DNA of 64,000 nucleotides from Macrotis lagotis (GCF_037893015.1 NC_133666.1:654524957-654588956), one strand, 5' to 3'. Counted from the stretch's first letter, positions 1-59,604 are shown. The notes: generated from the letters alone by a model not told the origin. Translations and numbers: made by a program.

Positions 1-904
1 CTTTCAAAGTGTATGTAATACCTAGTAGTTCCAGATTTCTCTTTGAGAGAGGTGTGCCATTTATTAAGATGTCAATAAAAAAATATTTTAATCACTCTGA
101 ACTAAGTGTTCACAAGCCATTTATTACAGTATTCAAGGGAGAAGGACAATATAGAGTTGAATTGGTTGACCAAGGATCAAGATGGGGGAAAAAGAGGAGA
201 AAGAGGGCAGCTAGTGCAGGGGTGATATAGTCAAGGGATTAGAAGTTATAGCAGATAAAGTATATGGTTTGTAAAGGAAGGCAGAGGGAGAAGTTAAAAA
301 TCCAAAAGATTATGATCAGATAAAGGAGTTATAGGATTTGGAAATTCTTTAAAATTTTTTTTTTTGTCAGGCAATGGAGTTGAGTGACTAGCTAAGGATG
401 AGTAAGTTTTAAGTGTCCAGAGGCCGAATTTGAATTCAGATCCTACCAACTCCAGGACCAAATGCCAGTCACTGTGTCATCTAGTTGCCCCAGATTTGGG
501 AATTCTTAAACACAGAGATGGTATGTTTGTGGGTGATAGTAATATCCAGGGTATGACCTTGAGTGAAAAATGAGGAGTGAAGAATAGTCTATGAGAAATA
601 AGTCGACTGAGGAACTGAGTTGTTAGGGCATTTGGAGGAGAGTTAGTATATGTTAACGTCTGCTAGTAGAAAACAGTTACCAGGACAGCTCAACTGTAAA
701 ATGAGGTTAATAATAACACCTGCCTCCCAGGGTTGTTGGGAGAATCGAATGAGATAATGAAACGGCATAGCACAATGCTCGGCAAATAGTAGGTGCTTAA
801 TGTTTGTTCTCCTTTAGCACCATACTATTACTCATTGAGTTTTCAGTACACTAGAAGCCCAGGATTTTTTTCAGATTAGATATCTAGCTATATTTGTTAG
901 ATTT
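1..904. other. Downstream flank with SINE and MIR-like fragments
   Basis: No gene seen. A diverged tRNA-like SINE lies at about 355-491 (minus; T-rich tail, then the inverted head ending in AGTTGCCCC). A MIR-like tail lies at about 680-815 (plus; CTGTAAAATGAGG onward to AGTAGGTGCTTAATG). The rest is AT-rich and unassigned. Confidence 0.5.
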
Positions 905-1200
905 TTTTCTAGTGAAGTTGATTTTTTGAACTCAAATGCAATATTTTTTTATCTATTGCTATTAATTTTAGCCCAGTTAGCTAGTCTAAGATGGTCTTTT
1001 TGGATTCTTGACTATTTCACTTTTTATTTATTTTTGCTAACTTTTTGTTATCTTCATATTTAGTGAGCCTGGATTTGCATCTTTATTCAAATCATTGGTA
1101 AAAATTTTTTATAAAATATAGCAGTCTGTCAAACTCAGATAAAAACTGGGAACCATCAAGTCATTTATAAGAATTGCTGTGGGTGCATAGAAAACCAAAT
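905..1200 (-). repeat. CR1/L3-type LINE relic
   Basis: The order of landmarks (GTGAAGTTGATTTTTTGAAC, then TTTTTGGATTCTTGACT, then CATCTTTATTCAAATCATTGG) follows the antisense of an old CR1/L3 LINE as I remember it. Heavily decayed and without coding capacity. Confidence 0.45.
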
Positions 1201-1736
1201 CTTAGCATAATTATATTTTAATCTAATTTAGTGACACTTGGATGTGTTATTTGTGTGTGATACATGTGATGCATTTCCCACTGTTCTATATGTTTGACAT
1301 CTCTGTAATACAGGGACAAGGAATAAAACCCTGGAAATTCTCCACTGAAGATCCCCTTGATCCTACTTAAATGAAGATGTAATCTTAATGATTTAGGCAT
1401 ATTCTCCAACAATTCAGATTACAACCTAACAATATCTGCACCTTTTATGCAATTCTTATTCAAATCCTCCCATAATTTCGCTACCACTACTTCCCACACC
1501 TCCATTCTATCTACTTCCCTCCAGATTGAAGATCTTTCTCACTCCCTCAGGCTGTCCATTGGTCATCTCTTAGTCTTGCCATGGGCCCAGACCATCTTTT
1601 ACTTAGATGACATCATTTATTTTCCCCTTCTTTGTCTATTCCACAGTTTGCTTGTAGTCAAAATATGTCTTCTTATTACCTCCAGGGTGATGCAATTGCA
1701 TCCTTAGTGATGGACTACTTAAAGAGGAGTGCTCCT

Positions 1737-1889
1737 GGGGTGGCTAGGTGGCACAGTGAATAGAGCACCGGCCCTAGAGTCAGGAGTACCTGAGTTCAAA
1801 TCCGGCTTCAGACACTTAATAATTACCTAGTTGTGTGGCCTTGGGCAAGCCACTTAACCCCATTGTCTTGCAAAAATTAAAAAAAAAAT
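1737..1889 (+). repeat. tRNA-like marsupial SINE, full length
   Basis: Complete copy from GGGGTGGCTAGGTGGCACAG through GAGTTCAAATCC (B box) to GTCTTGCAAAAATT and an A-rich tail. Low divergence suggests a fairly young insertion. Confidence 0.85.
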
Positions 1890-2175
1890 GGATCTAAGTT
1901 TGAGAAAGAAGTTCAGAGCAATTAAATGAACTTTGCTCTCCTCTGAAGACCCAACCCACCATCCTTCTTCCTGTCCAATTCTGGCAAATCATGGCCTGTC
2001 TTCAGTATCTAGACATGTACTGCAGGTTGTCTTTGCACTCTCACTTCATTCTCTGGATCACTGGTTGGCAAAGTGATTTTTGTGTTACATGTGACATCAG
2101 GGAAATTTCTATTTGAATCTTGCCTCTGACATGACCTAGTCATATAACCATCACTAAGGGGTTTCCCAAACCCTC

Positions 2176-2316
2176 TTTTTTTATTGAGGCAATCAGAGTT
2201 AAGTGACTTGCCTGCCTAGGGTCACACAGCTAATCGTCTGATGACCAATTTGAACTCAGGTTCTCCTGATTCCAAGACATGCTATTCTATCTACTGTATT
2301 ACCTAGATGCTTCTCC
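2176..2316 (-). repeat. Diverged tRNA-like SINE
   Basis: Inverted SINE recognised by GTTAAGTGACTTGCC, GGGTCACACAGCTAA and TTTGAACTCAGG. Much more diverged than the copy at 1,737. Confidence 0.6.
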
Positions 2317-2489
2317 CAGGCCCTCTTAATTTTAATACCTTCCCTCTATTGAATATTTCCAACTTATTCTATCTTGTTTGAACATAGTTTTTGGCTTGTT
2401 GTCCCTTCCCATTAGACTGCGAGCTCCTGGAGAGTAGGAATTTTGGTTTTCCTTTGTATCCCTAGTTCTTAGCACAGTAGTAGATGCTT

Positions 2490-2499
2490 AATATATATG

Positions 2500-2566
<67 letters not shown>
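2490..2566. repeat. (AT)n microsatellite
   Basis: About 75 bp of nearly pure AT dinucleotide, directly after a LINE-like 3' end (AGCACAGTAGTAGATGCTTA). An imperfect (AAT)n run follows at about 2,704-2,740. Confidence 0.95.
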
Positions 2567-2568
<2 letters not shown>

Positions 2569-2859
2569 TTATTAGCTAACTGACTTAGCTAGATAGAGCA
2601 TTGACTTCGGAGTTAGGAAGACCTGAGTTCATATTCGGCCTTCAATACTAGCTGTGTAAGTAAATCAAAAAACCTTTTGACTGACTCTATTTCTTCAACT
2701 TTAAATAATAATAATGATAATAATAATAATAACAACAACATCTGCCTAGTACCTGAAACTAGTTTAATAAAGCTTGTTTCCTTCTTTAGCTATGAAATAG
2801 AAATTATAAAAGGATTTAGCTATAGTGCTTGGATGGGGCTTTTATGAGACTCAAATGAG

Positions 2860-3208
2860 ACTGTACATGCAAAACATTCTAGAAAGATCTGTTCTTCTTA
2901 TTAAAATGGAATAATCACTTCCCCTCAAGATTTCCATCTCATTTTGAGCAACTGTTTCCATCCTTTTAGTGAGAATCAAGTTCAGAATTGCCTCCTTGCT
3001 TCTTTTATCTTTTGAGGGATGAAATTATCATCTCTACTTTTGACAGAGAGAGCTTCTGCTAGGTAGGTGCCTTGATCATTGAAGTTCCCCTCCCCCACTG
3101 CTGTTAAGCTTGTAGTCTGTCCCTAAAACTCATGTATTTCTTTTCATATCCAGGTTGTGTGTGGCATAATCCTTTGACATAGGGCTTCAGTTTTTCTCTT
3201 CACAGATC
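2860..3208. other. Unassigned sequence, possibly CR1/L3-derived
   Basis: No open frame of note. Phrases such as TTCAGAATTGCCTCCTTGCT and GAAGTTCCCCTCCCCCACTG resemble old CR1/L3 antisense sequence, but too weakly for a firm call. Confidence 0.25.
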
Positions 3209-3401
3209 TTTACTCAAATATTCTTTCTTTTTTTTTTTAGGTTTTTGCAAGGCAAATGGGGTTAAGTGGCTTGCCCAAGGCCACACAGCTAGGTAATTAT
3301 TAAGTGTCTGAGACCAGACTTGAACCCAGGTACTCCTGACTCCAGGGCTGGTGCTTTATCCACTGTGCCACCTAGCCGCACCATTTTACTCAAATATTCT
3401 T
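3209..3401 (-). repeat. Young tRNA-like SINE with 17-bp target-site duplication
   Basis: The element (about 3,226-3,384, minus) has a poly-T start, AGGTTTTTGCAAGGCAAATG, and the inverted head CCACCTAGCCGCACC. It is flanked by perfect copies of TTTACTCAAATATTCTT at 3,209-3,225 and 3,385-3,401. A long perfect duplication marks L1-type target-primed insertion. Confidence 0.92.
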
Positions 3402-3769
3402 CACTATGTTGATCTTCTCTGGTTTCTTGATCTCCGCAGATAAATTTATCTTCTTAAGCTGCAGAGCTCCTTCTTCTTCCTGGCTCTCTCCCTCCCTTTT
3501 ACCCTTTTACTTCATGTGAAGCAGGTTCATCCTTCTACAGGTATATTCTAAGCATGTAGCCTATTTGGACAAATCTCAGTGAAACTGAGAAGGTCCAATT
3601 CACTTCCTTGCATTGGGATCTCCATCAGCTCATTCTGGTTAGTAGCCATGGGGTTGGTTCACTGCTAACTCCTTTCTTGAATTTTGTCTCTTGTGAGTTT
3701 CTATTTCTATTGCTATTCTTCCTATAATATGCCTACTCTCAATGGCAGAAGTTCTTGACTTGGGGTCTC

Positions 3770-4735
3770 AAACCTTGTTCTTTTAAATATTTTATTTTTT
3801 CCAGTACATATAAAATAATTTTAACCTTTGGTTTTTTATAATTTCGAGATCCAAATTCTCTCCCACCATCCTTCCCTTCCCCCTTCATTGAGAAGGCAAG
3901 CAATTTGATAAAGTCTATACATGTGCAGTCATGCAAAACACATTTCCATATTAGTCATGTTGTGAAAGAAAACAGAAACCTAAAGCCCCTCAAGAAAAAT
4001 AAAGTTTAAAAAACACTATGTTTTCATTTGCATTCATATTCCATTAGTTCTTTCTCTGGAGATAGATATTTTTATTCATAAGTCCCTTAAGAATTGTCTT
4101 TGATTATTATATTGTTGAGAATAGCTAAGTTGTTCAGTTCATCATTGTATAATATTGCTTTACTGTGAAAAATGTTCTCCTGGTTCTACATCTAGTTCTG
4201 CCTCTGCATCTACACTTTGCATCTGTTCATGGAAGCCTACAGATTTTTCTGAGAATAGCTCATCATTTGCTTGTAGCACAATAGTTATTCCATCACAATC
4301 ATATACCACAACCTGTTCAGCCATTTCCCAATTGATGGGCAAGGCCTCAATTTCCAAATCTTTGTCACCACAACCAGAAGGGCTCTAAATATTTTTGTAC
4401 AAATAGGTCCTTTTTCTTTTTCTTGTTAATCTCTGGGATATAGAATTGTAGTGGTGTTGTTGGGTCAAGGGGTATGCATAGTTTTATAATACTTTGGGCA
4501 TAGTTTCAAATTGCTCTCCAGAATGGTTGGATAGATTCACAACTCTACAATGTATTGATGTCTCAGTTTTCCCACATCCCTTTCAATATGGTCATTTTCT
4601 TTTTCTCATATTGCCAATCTGATAGGTATGAGGTGGTACCTCAGAGTTGCTTTAATTTGCATTTCTCTGACCAATAGTGATTTGGAGCATTTTATATGAT
4701 TTTAATTTCATATGATTTCAATTTTTATTCCATAT
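3770..4735 (-). repeat. L1 LINE 3' region (antisense), first of two
   Basis: Antisense marsupial L1 3' sequence: AGAAGGCAAGCAATTTGATA, CATTTCCATATTAGTCATGT, TAGTTCTTTCTCTGGAGATA, GGTATGAGGTGGTACCTCAG and others in the family's known order. Many stops; no coding capacity. Confidence 0.75.
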
Positions 4736-4744
4736 TATAATCCT

Positions 4745-5330
4745 TTATTTTTAAATATTTTATTTTTTTCATAATAACATTCATTTTTTTCACATTTTTA
4801 GTTCCAAATTCTTTCTCTCCCTTTCCTCCCTCCTCTCTGAGAATACAAGTGAATAGATATAGGTTATACATGTGTAATTATGTAAAACAAATTTCCATAT
4901 CAGTCATATTGTGAAAGAAAACACAGACCAAAACCCCAGAGAAAATAAAGTGAAAAATAGTACATTTTGATCTGCATTCAGATTCTTACCAGTTCTTTCT
5001 CTAGAGGGGGACAGTAATTTTCATTATGAGTCCTTAGGAATTGTCTTTAATCATTTTATTAATGAGGATAGCTGTTATTCACAGTTGATCATCTTACAAT
5101 ATTGCTGTTACTGTGCACCATGTTCTCTTGGTTTTACTTACTTCACTTTGCAGCAGTTCATGTAAGTGTTTCCAAGCCTTTTTCTGAAATTTACCTGCTC
5201 ATCATTTCTTATAGAATAATAATATTCCAAGTACCGCACACCTGATCAACCATTCCCCAGTTTATGGCCATCCCCTCAATTTCCAAATCTTTGGCACCAA
5301 AAACAGAGGTGCATAAACAATTTTTTAAAA
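4745..5330 (-). repeat. L1 LINE 3' region (antisense), second copy
   Basis: Repeats the order of landmarks in the copy just before it (GTTATACATGTGTAATTATG, AGTTCTTTCTCTAGAGG, CATCATTTCTTATAGAATAA). The two L1 3' ends lie head to tail with almost no DNA between them, so one probably inserted beside the other. Confidence 0.7.
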
Positions 5331-5937
5331 GTCCTTATCTCTCTTTCTCTCTGTCTCGGGCACTATTTTTTTTTGGTTTTGTTTTTGTGCCCTAATATCA
5401 TCATTTCCTTTTTATCTTATACATTTAAAAATATTTTTCCGAGAAGTGGCCTATAGGCTTTATGGGTAAAGACCTCAAGGGGTCCAGGACAGAAAAAAAA
5501 GAATTTTTTTTCTTTGATATCAGGTTTGGAAGATATGCCAGTGATTTTCTCACTATTTTCCTATACTTTTCTTTCCCCTCTCACTACCATTCTCCCTGAG
5601 TTGACTTCTGAAACCATCATTTTACTGAAATTGCTTTTTTCAGAGGTTAGCCAATCATCTTTTAATTGATAAATCTGATGACCTTTCTCAGTTCTCTTCT
5701 TTCTTAATCCTTCCATCTTCCATGGTTTTGACACTGTTAACTGTCTCCTCCTGGGCTCTCCCTTCTTCCTTGGCTACTATGATAATACTCTAATTCTCTG
5801 AAGAGAAGCCTACCCTTATTAGACAAGGAAAAACCCTGAGAGGTTTCCAGAAAAGCCCAAATCAATTACTACTAATATCCTATAATCAAATTAATTTATT
5901 CTTTCTTGCTTAAAGTTTTTCTTTTTTTTTGTTTTGA

Positions 5938-6084
5938 TTTTTTTTTTAGGTTTTTGCAAGGCAATGGGGTTAAGTGGCTTGCCCAAGGCCACACAGCTAG
6001 TAATTATTAAGTGTCTGAGGTTGGATTTGAACTCAGTCAGGTACCCCTGACTCCAGAATCCACTGCGCCACTTAGCCACCCCCT
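5938..6084 (-). repeat. tRNA-like SINE
   Basis: TTTAGGTTTTTGCAAGGCAA at the left and GCGCCACTTAGCCACCCCCT at the right. A short deletion near the head removes the usual GGGCCGGTGCTCT. Confidence 0.85.
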
Positions 6085-6239
6085 AAACTTTCTTACTCCA
6101 AAGATACACACCCTTTCACCAAGCCCCATCCTTCTGAATGGGGAATTATGTTTCTGGTTGTTCCTCATTAGTTTTGCCTTCTTATCCATAAACTGTGCCT
6201 TTCCTCTCCTAACCCTCTCTGGAAAATGGGTCCAATTCA

Positions 6240-6375
6240 ATTCTACTCAACTGAACAAATAGTTATTAAATAACTACTTTGTGGAAGATAGTGTACTAGG
6301 AGTCATAGAGACAAAGACAGAAAACAGTCCTAACCCTCAAGAAGGTTATATTCTACTAAGAGATGCAATATGTAA
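6240..6375 (+). repeat. Old L2-like LINE fragment
   Basis: Contains CAAATAGTTATTAAATAACT, TAGGAGTCATAGAGACAAAG and TCAAGAAGGTTATATTCTAC. The same motif order recurs at 17,880, 46,053, 47,628 and 51,660. The family assignment is from memory. Confidence 0.4.
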
Positions 6376-6978
6376 ACAGGGCAGAGACATGGTTTTGGTC
6401 CCATCATCTATTTTCCTGCTTTTATGTTCTGTTTTTCTAAAATCTATGTGGTTTCTCTAAAATTTTCTGAATGTCTGCATGAACATTTTAAGGAAACTAT
6501 TCTTTTCCTGTACACCAGGATTGTTTCATTTTTATATCTGTAAGATTAGAGTCTTTAGGGCTTCTCATATTCCCTGGAATTTCTCTGGTAGATTTTTAGC
6601 ATAAGGAATTCTACCTGTTCCTTCCTTGAACTCTTTGAAATTGGCCTCTCCAAACTCAGGGTACATTTCAGACTGTTCCTAGCTTTTCTCTCCTCTTTTT
6701 AACTGCTTGTGGTATTTTTTTCCCTTTGATCTGTAAGTATTGGATTTTGTCTAGAATGCTCCTTCAAGTTTTCATTTTAAAGGTTTCCTTTAGGAGGTGA
6801 CCAGCAGATTCTTTTTCTTTTAACTTTTCCATTGGGTTCAGAGAGATCTGGACAGTTTTCATTTATGATTTCTTGAAATGTATACAAGCTTTATTTTTGC
6901 TTATAATTTTGTGATTTATCTTAATTTCTTAGTTTTATTTCTCCTTGATCCAATAGTTTTTATTTTTAAAGAATTGTG
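6376..6978. other. Unassigned T-rich sequence, possibly CR1/L3-derived
   Basis: No gene. CTCTCCAAACTCAGGGTACA and ACTGTTCCTAGCTTTTCTCT resemble CR1/L3 antisense phrases; weak evidence only. Confidence 0.25.
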
Positions 6979-7455
6979 ACTGGGGAGGCAGCTAGGTGGC
7001 ACAGTAGATAGAGCACTGGCCCTGGAGTCAGGAGGACCTGAGTTCAAATCCAACCTCAGACACAAAGGACTTAGCTGTTCTCAACAATGCAGTGATCCAA
7101 AATAATTCCAAAGGACTCATGATGAAGAATGTTATCCTCTTCTAGAAAAAAGAATTGATGTTGTCTGAAAATAGGTTGAAGTATTTTATTTTTCTCTTTC
7201 CTTTCTTCCTTCCCTCCCTCCTTCCTTCCTTCCTTCCTTCCTTCCTTCCTTCCTTCCTTCCTTCCTTCCTTCCTTCCTTCCTTCCTTCCTTCCTATTTGA
7301 GTATTCTTGAACAAAATGACTAATATGGAAATGTTATATATGATTGATTGCACATGTAAAATCTGTATCAAATTCCTTACTGTCTCAGGGAAATGGGAGG
7401 GAAAGGAGTGACAGATAGTATTTGGTACTCAAAATTTAAAAAAAAAGTTAAAAAC
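6979..7455 (+). repeat. SINE head joined to L1 3' end, with (TTCC)n inside
   Basis: A SINE head (6,979-7,063: GGCAGCTAGGTGGCACAGTA to CAACCTCAGACACA) passes straight into a plus-strand L1 3' UTR (CAACAATGCAGTGATCCAAA onward to an A-rich end near 7,445). A pure TTCC run of about 90 bp (7,203-7,294) interrupts the L1 part. Confidence 0.7.
7197..7294. repeat. (TTCC)n microsatellite
   Basis: Tandem CCTT/TTCC units with a few CCC variants at the left edge. The Lys/Glu/Gly-rich frame across it on the minus strand is an artefact of the repeat. Confidence 0.95.
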
Positions 7456-7465
7456 TGTTTCATAT

Positions 7466-7607
7466 AGGCAGCTAGGTGGCTCACTAGATAAAGCACCAAG
7501 CCTGGAGTCTGGAGGACCTGAGTTCAAATCCAGCTCAGATATGGAATAATGACCTAGCTGTGTGACCTTGGGTAAGTCACTTAACTCCATTGCCCTACCA
7601 AAAACAA
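7466..7607 (+). repeat. tRNA-like SINE
   Basis: GGCAGCTAGGTGGCTCACTA to TTGCCCTACCAAAAACA. Moderately diverged. Confidence 0.85.
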
Positions 7608-7862
7608 TCTGTTTTTTATATGTAATTGGGGGAGGAAATAGGATATTATTTTTAAAAAGACAATGGAGAGAAGTGAGGGGAATTTGGAAAAGAAGCAGTT
7701 AACAAAGTTTAACAAAGTAGGTCAAAGCCCTGATCTGATGTCAGCTTAAGCCTTTCTGCCTTCTTGTGTATCCAATGACATTTCATTGCTATTAACTGAG
7801 AAACCAGTTTGAAGTTTTACAGCAATTATTGCTTGAAAAAGCAATTCTCTACCTAAGAGAGT

Positions 7863-8213
7863 TTTATTAATCACACTATTTCCAGAGGAAATTCAAGAAC
7901 AAGGGATTGAAAATAGTCAGCAGGTACAAGTAGAGAAGAGATTAATACCTGGCAAAGAACAGCCTGGAGCAGAGCTGGAGAGGCACAGGTTTACCGGAAG
8001 ATGGCTTTAGAGTCAAAGGCATGAATTTCCCTTCCAGGAATATGTACCTTGGTCCCACATTCCCTCTAGGTGTTGCCCTTTTGTGGAGATGTAGCCTACA
8101 GGTACTGCTCTTGCAGGGGCTGTAGTCATAGCCACTGAAGACCCAGTGCTAGCAAAGTCCTTAGCATTGTCAAATAGTTCAACATCAGGAACTGATATAA
8201 GTAGAAATGACAT
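7863..8213 (-). pseudogene. Possible 3'-terminal gene remnant of unknown parent
   Basis: A minus-strand frame reads NAKDFASTGSSVAMTTAPAR then AVPVGYISTKGQHLEGMWDQ. It looks protein-like in composition and is not repeat-derived as far as I can tell. It stops at 8,013, and about 145 nt later an AATAAA lies on the same strand (7,863-7,868). An acceptor-like TATATCAG lies just before TTCCTGATGTTGAAC. I do not recognise the family. It could be an old processed copy, a lost terminal exon or chance. Confidence 0.25.
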
Positions 8214-8765
8214 TAAAGAGGTACCAACATCTGTTTTGCTGTCACAGTCTAAGGACTATGGGATTTTTCCATCTGATTTAAACCCTTCCACATGTGTTGT
8301 CATTCCTATTAAAATGTGAGTATGATATCAGGGAATATCCAATTTTTCTATTTGTATCTCAAATATTTAGCCTGGTGCTTGGAATATAGTCAAGCACTTA
8401 ATAAATCCTTTCTTCCTTCCTTCCTTCATGGGTCTTGCATTCCTCAATGTGATCATGTGTTCCCCATGTGTGAATGATCCACATGTAAAACCTTATGAAA
8501 GCTCACTCTTGTCGCTAAGTCTCATATATGTATGGGAAAATGATCTTATTGTGGGAGGGGGTAAGTGTTTATCATTTTATTTACAATTTAATGTCTTTGT
8601 TATTAACTGTGTCATCCAACTGACTAGCAAAAAACAAAATATGCTAAAGGGGGTTCATGAGCAAAGGTTTATGAAGGATACTGGCCTCTAAAATATCTAG
8701 AACCTGGTGTGACTGTATGAAATTTCTCTGGTGACAGAGCCTCCATGGACAATTGTGATTCTGCT
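8214..8765. other. No gene seen
   Basis: An L2-like 3' phrase (CTGGTGCTTGGAATATAGTC, then GCACTTAATAAATCC) sits near 8,370-8,415. An 87-codon plus-strand frame at 8,428-8,691 has no recognisable feature. Confidence 0.4.
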
Positions 8766-9075
8766 AAGGGCAGCTTAGGTGGCATAGTGTATAGTGCACT
8801 GACCCTGGAGTCAAGAAGTTCAAATCCAACCTCAGATAGTTACTAGCTGTGAGACCTTGGAGAAGTCACTTAACCCTGATTGCCTTGCATTCAGGACAAT
8901 CTCGAGTTGCCCTGATTCATGTCTGACCACTAGATCCAGATGATTCCAGAGAAGAAAGTGAGACTAGTGACTTTGCATAGCCCCCCCCCCCCCCCCCCCC
9001 TTAAATCCAATTCATGTGCAGGTCTTGGCATCATCTCCCTGATGTCATGGTCTTCTTCAAGAATACAAAATAACA
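8766..9075 (+). repeat. Composite SINE with long tail module and C20 run
   Basis: The tRNA-like head (GGCAGCTTAGGTGGCATAGT) is followed after CTTAACCCTGATTGCCTTGC by a second module that ends CCCTGATGTCATGGTCTTCT. The second module is the inverse of sequences at 9,870, 29,381, 47,968 and 50,977. An uninterrupted run of 20 C lies at 8,981-9,000. Confidence 0.7.
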
Positions 9076-9535
9076 ATGATTATACTATCCACTTTTGAAG
9101 GAATTGCTTTACAAATCTGAATGGTCTATAGAAATTCAGGGTTTATAGACATTCATAGGTTCATAGGATTTAAAGTTGGAAGGGATCTTAAAGATCATTG
9201 AATCCAATGCCCTTTAAATGAGGGGAAAGTCTCCCAAAACAGAAGGGACTTATTCCAAAGAAATAAAGGCAATATTTTCCTGAGATGTAGAATGGGAAGA
9301 AGACTGGATTTAGAATTAAGAGACCCAAGTTCAAATCCCCACCTCTGCCACTGTTGTGCTAGATAACCTTGGCCAAGTTCTTGCTTTTTTTTTGCATCTC
9401 AGTTTCCTTATCTGTAGCATGAGAAGTTTGAGCTTAATGATCTCTAAAGTCTTTAGCCTGGGAAACCTGGGGCTTAGGATCACATTTGGCATTGTCATAA
9501 GGATAATTAGCATTCAAATATCACTTTTAGGTTCT
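9076..9535. other. MIR-like fragments, no gene
   Basis: AAAGTTGGAAGGGATCTTAA (about 9,170) and ATCTCAGTTTCCTTATCTGT (about 9,396) are common MIR or old-SINE phrases. Nothing else is recognised. Confidence 0.4.
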
Positions 9536-9868
9536 CAAAGCACTTATCAATTGGATTCTCACAGACAATTTTCGAATCATTTTACAGATGAGGAATCAGA
9601 GACAAAGAAAGGTTAAATGACTTCTGTAAGGTCACACAGCTAGTAAATATCTGAGGTAGGCTTTGAACTCAGGTCTTTTTGACTTCAGACTACCTGATTT
9701 TTTTTTTTTTTGGCAGGGCAATGGGGTGACTTGCCCAAGGTTACCCAGTGAGGTATTTATTAATTAATAATTATAATCTAGTCAGAGGCTGGATTTGAAC
9801 TCAGGTCCCCTGAGTCCAGGGCTGATGCTATATCCATTGTGCCACCTAAGTGCCCCTCAGACTACCTG
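9536..9868 (-). repeat. MIR-like SINE split by a younger SINE
   Basis: An old inverted MIR-like copy (CTCAAAGCACTTATCAATTG to TTTTGACTTCAGACTACCTG) is interrupted by a tRNA-like SINE at about 9,697-9,856. The insertion is flanked by TCAGACTACCTG at 9,685-9,696 and 9,857-9,868, a 12-bp target-site duplication. Confidence 0.8.
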
Positions 9869-9869
9869 T

Positions 9870-10150
9870 TGATGATGTTTATCCTTCATTCTTGAGGAAG
9901 AAGACCATGACTCAGGGTGATGCCATGAAAAACACATGGATTGGATTTAAATGAGGGGGAGCTGTGCTAACTCACCAGACTCAGTTTCTCCTCCTCCAGA
10001 GCCATCAGGGTCCATTGGCCAGGTATGAATCAAGATAACTGAAGATGGCCCTGGATATGAGGCAGTCAGGATTAAGTGACTTGTCCAAGGTCACACAACT
10101 AGTAAGTGGCAAGCATCTGAATTCAAATTCTGTCCTCCTGACTCTAAGTC
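9870..10150 (-). repeat. Composite SINE (inverted)
   Basis: Long-tail module (CATTCTTGAGGAAGAAGACC, GGGGGAGCTGTGCTAACTCA, TCCATTGGCCAGGTATGAAT) followed by an inverted SINE body (AAGTGACTTGTCCAAGGTCA). About 280 bp. Confidence 0.75.
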
Positions 10151-10179
10151 CTCCAAGGACTCTGATGAGATTTTGTACA

Positions 10180-10430
10180 ACCTAATGGAACAACCTCTCC
10201 AGGTAGGTTTAATGTTTTGTTTATTCTTGTCCATATATAAATATCGAAGTTCCCATCCCTACCCCCTCTGCTCCTGTATAAATATCCTGGTCTCCCTCTG
10301 CTCAAGGTGGTCATTATCATGTTGGCTTTCATTTATAGGTTTATGATAAATTCTAGAGAATAAATTTCATGTTTAACTTATATTTCTGTTATATTTCATT
10401 TTAAATGTATATTGTAAGGTTTACAAAAGA
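10180..10430. repeat. Dispersed repeat, unclassified, copy 1
   Basis: Shares an order of motifs (CAACCTAAT, CCAGGTAGGT, TTTGTTTATTC, TAGAGAATAA) with 21,470-21,690. The family is unknown to me. It would include the candidate MYO1F polyadenylation signal. Confidence 0.4.
10220..10225 (-). terminator. MYO1F: Candidate polyadenylation signal AATAAA for MYO1F
   Basis: TTTATT on the plus strand, so AATAAA on the minus strand, is the first canonical signal after the MYO1F stop. About 25 nt further on comes the GT-rich stretch GGAGAGGTTGTTCC, a reasonable downstream element. Confidence 0.4.
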
Positions 10431-10856
10431 GACATTTTCTGAGTCCATCCTTTAGAGGGTTTAGACCCAGGTAGTGACTTTCCAGTCCTTTGTCCTCTCC
10501 TTCTCTCTTCTGTTCCCCAAACTCCAAGGGATTAATCAGAAAGAGACCCATCCTGCCTACTCTGCTCCTTCTCCCTAAGAGGGACAGGTATTTGGCACCT
10601 CCTGGAAAGAGCTGGAAAAAAAAGGGCACTAGTCAATAGGGGAAGATGGTTTTTCCTATGATAAGGATCCAGCTCCTCATGGAAAAAGCCAGAGGCCTTG
10701 AACTGCCCCCATAGCTGCCAGACTTCTGAGAGGTCCACTGGATGGGATGAGACAAGATGGGGGTCTCAGACCTCCTAGATGAAATTTGGAGTGGAGATGG
10801 GGCAGATGTGAAGGGCTGAAAAGAATTCTATCCTGACTCTCAGATTTAGTGGGATC
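10220..10856 (-). other. MYO1F: Probable MYO1F 3' UTR
   Basis: Runs from the stop codon to the first AATAAA found on the minus strand. Positions 10,430-10,856 look unique. The far part, below about 10,430, overlaps a dispersed repeat that recurs near 21,470. The length (about 640 nt) is plausible, but the end is inferred from the signal alone. Confidence 0.45.

Positions 10857-59604
<48,748 letters not shown>

Noticed and set aside
1-10200. ZNF414 or PRAM1 downstream of MYO1F
   Set aside because: No zinc-finger or PRAM1-like sequence was found. The frame at 8,013-8,213 did not match either from memory.
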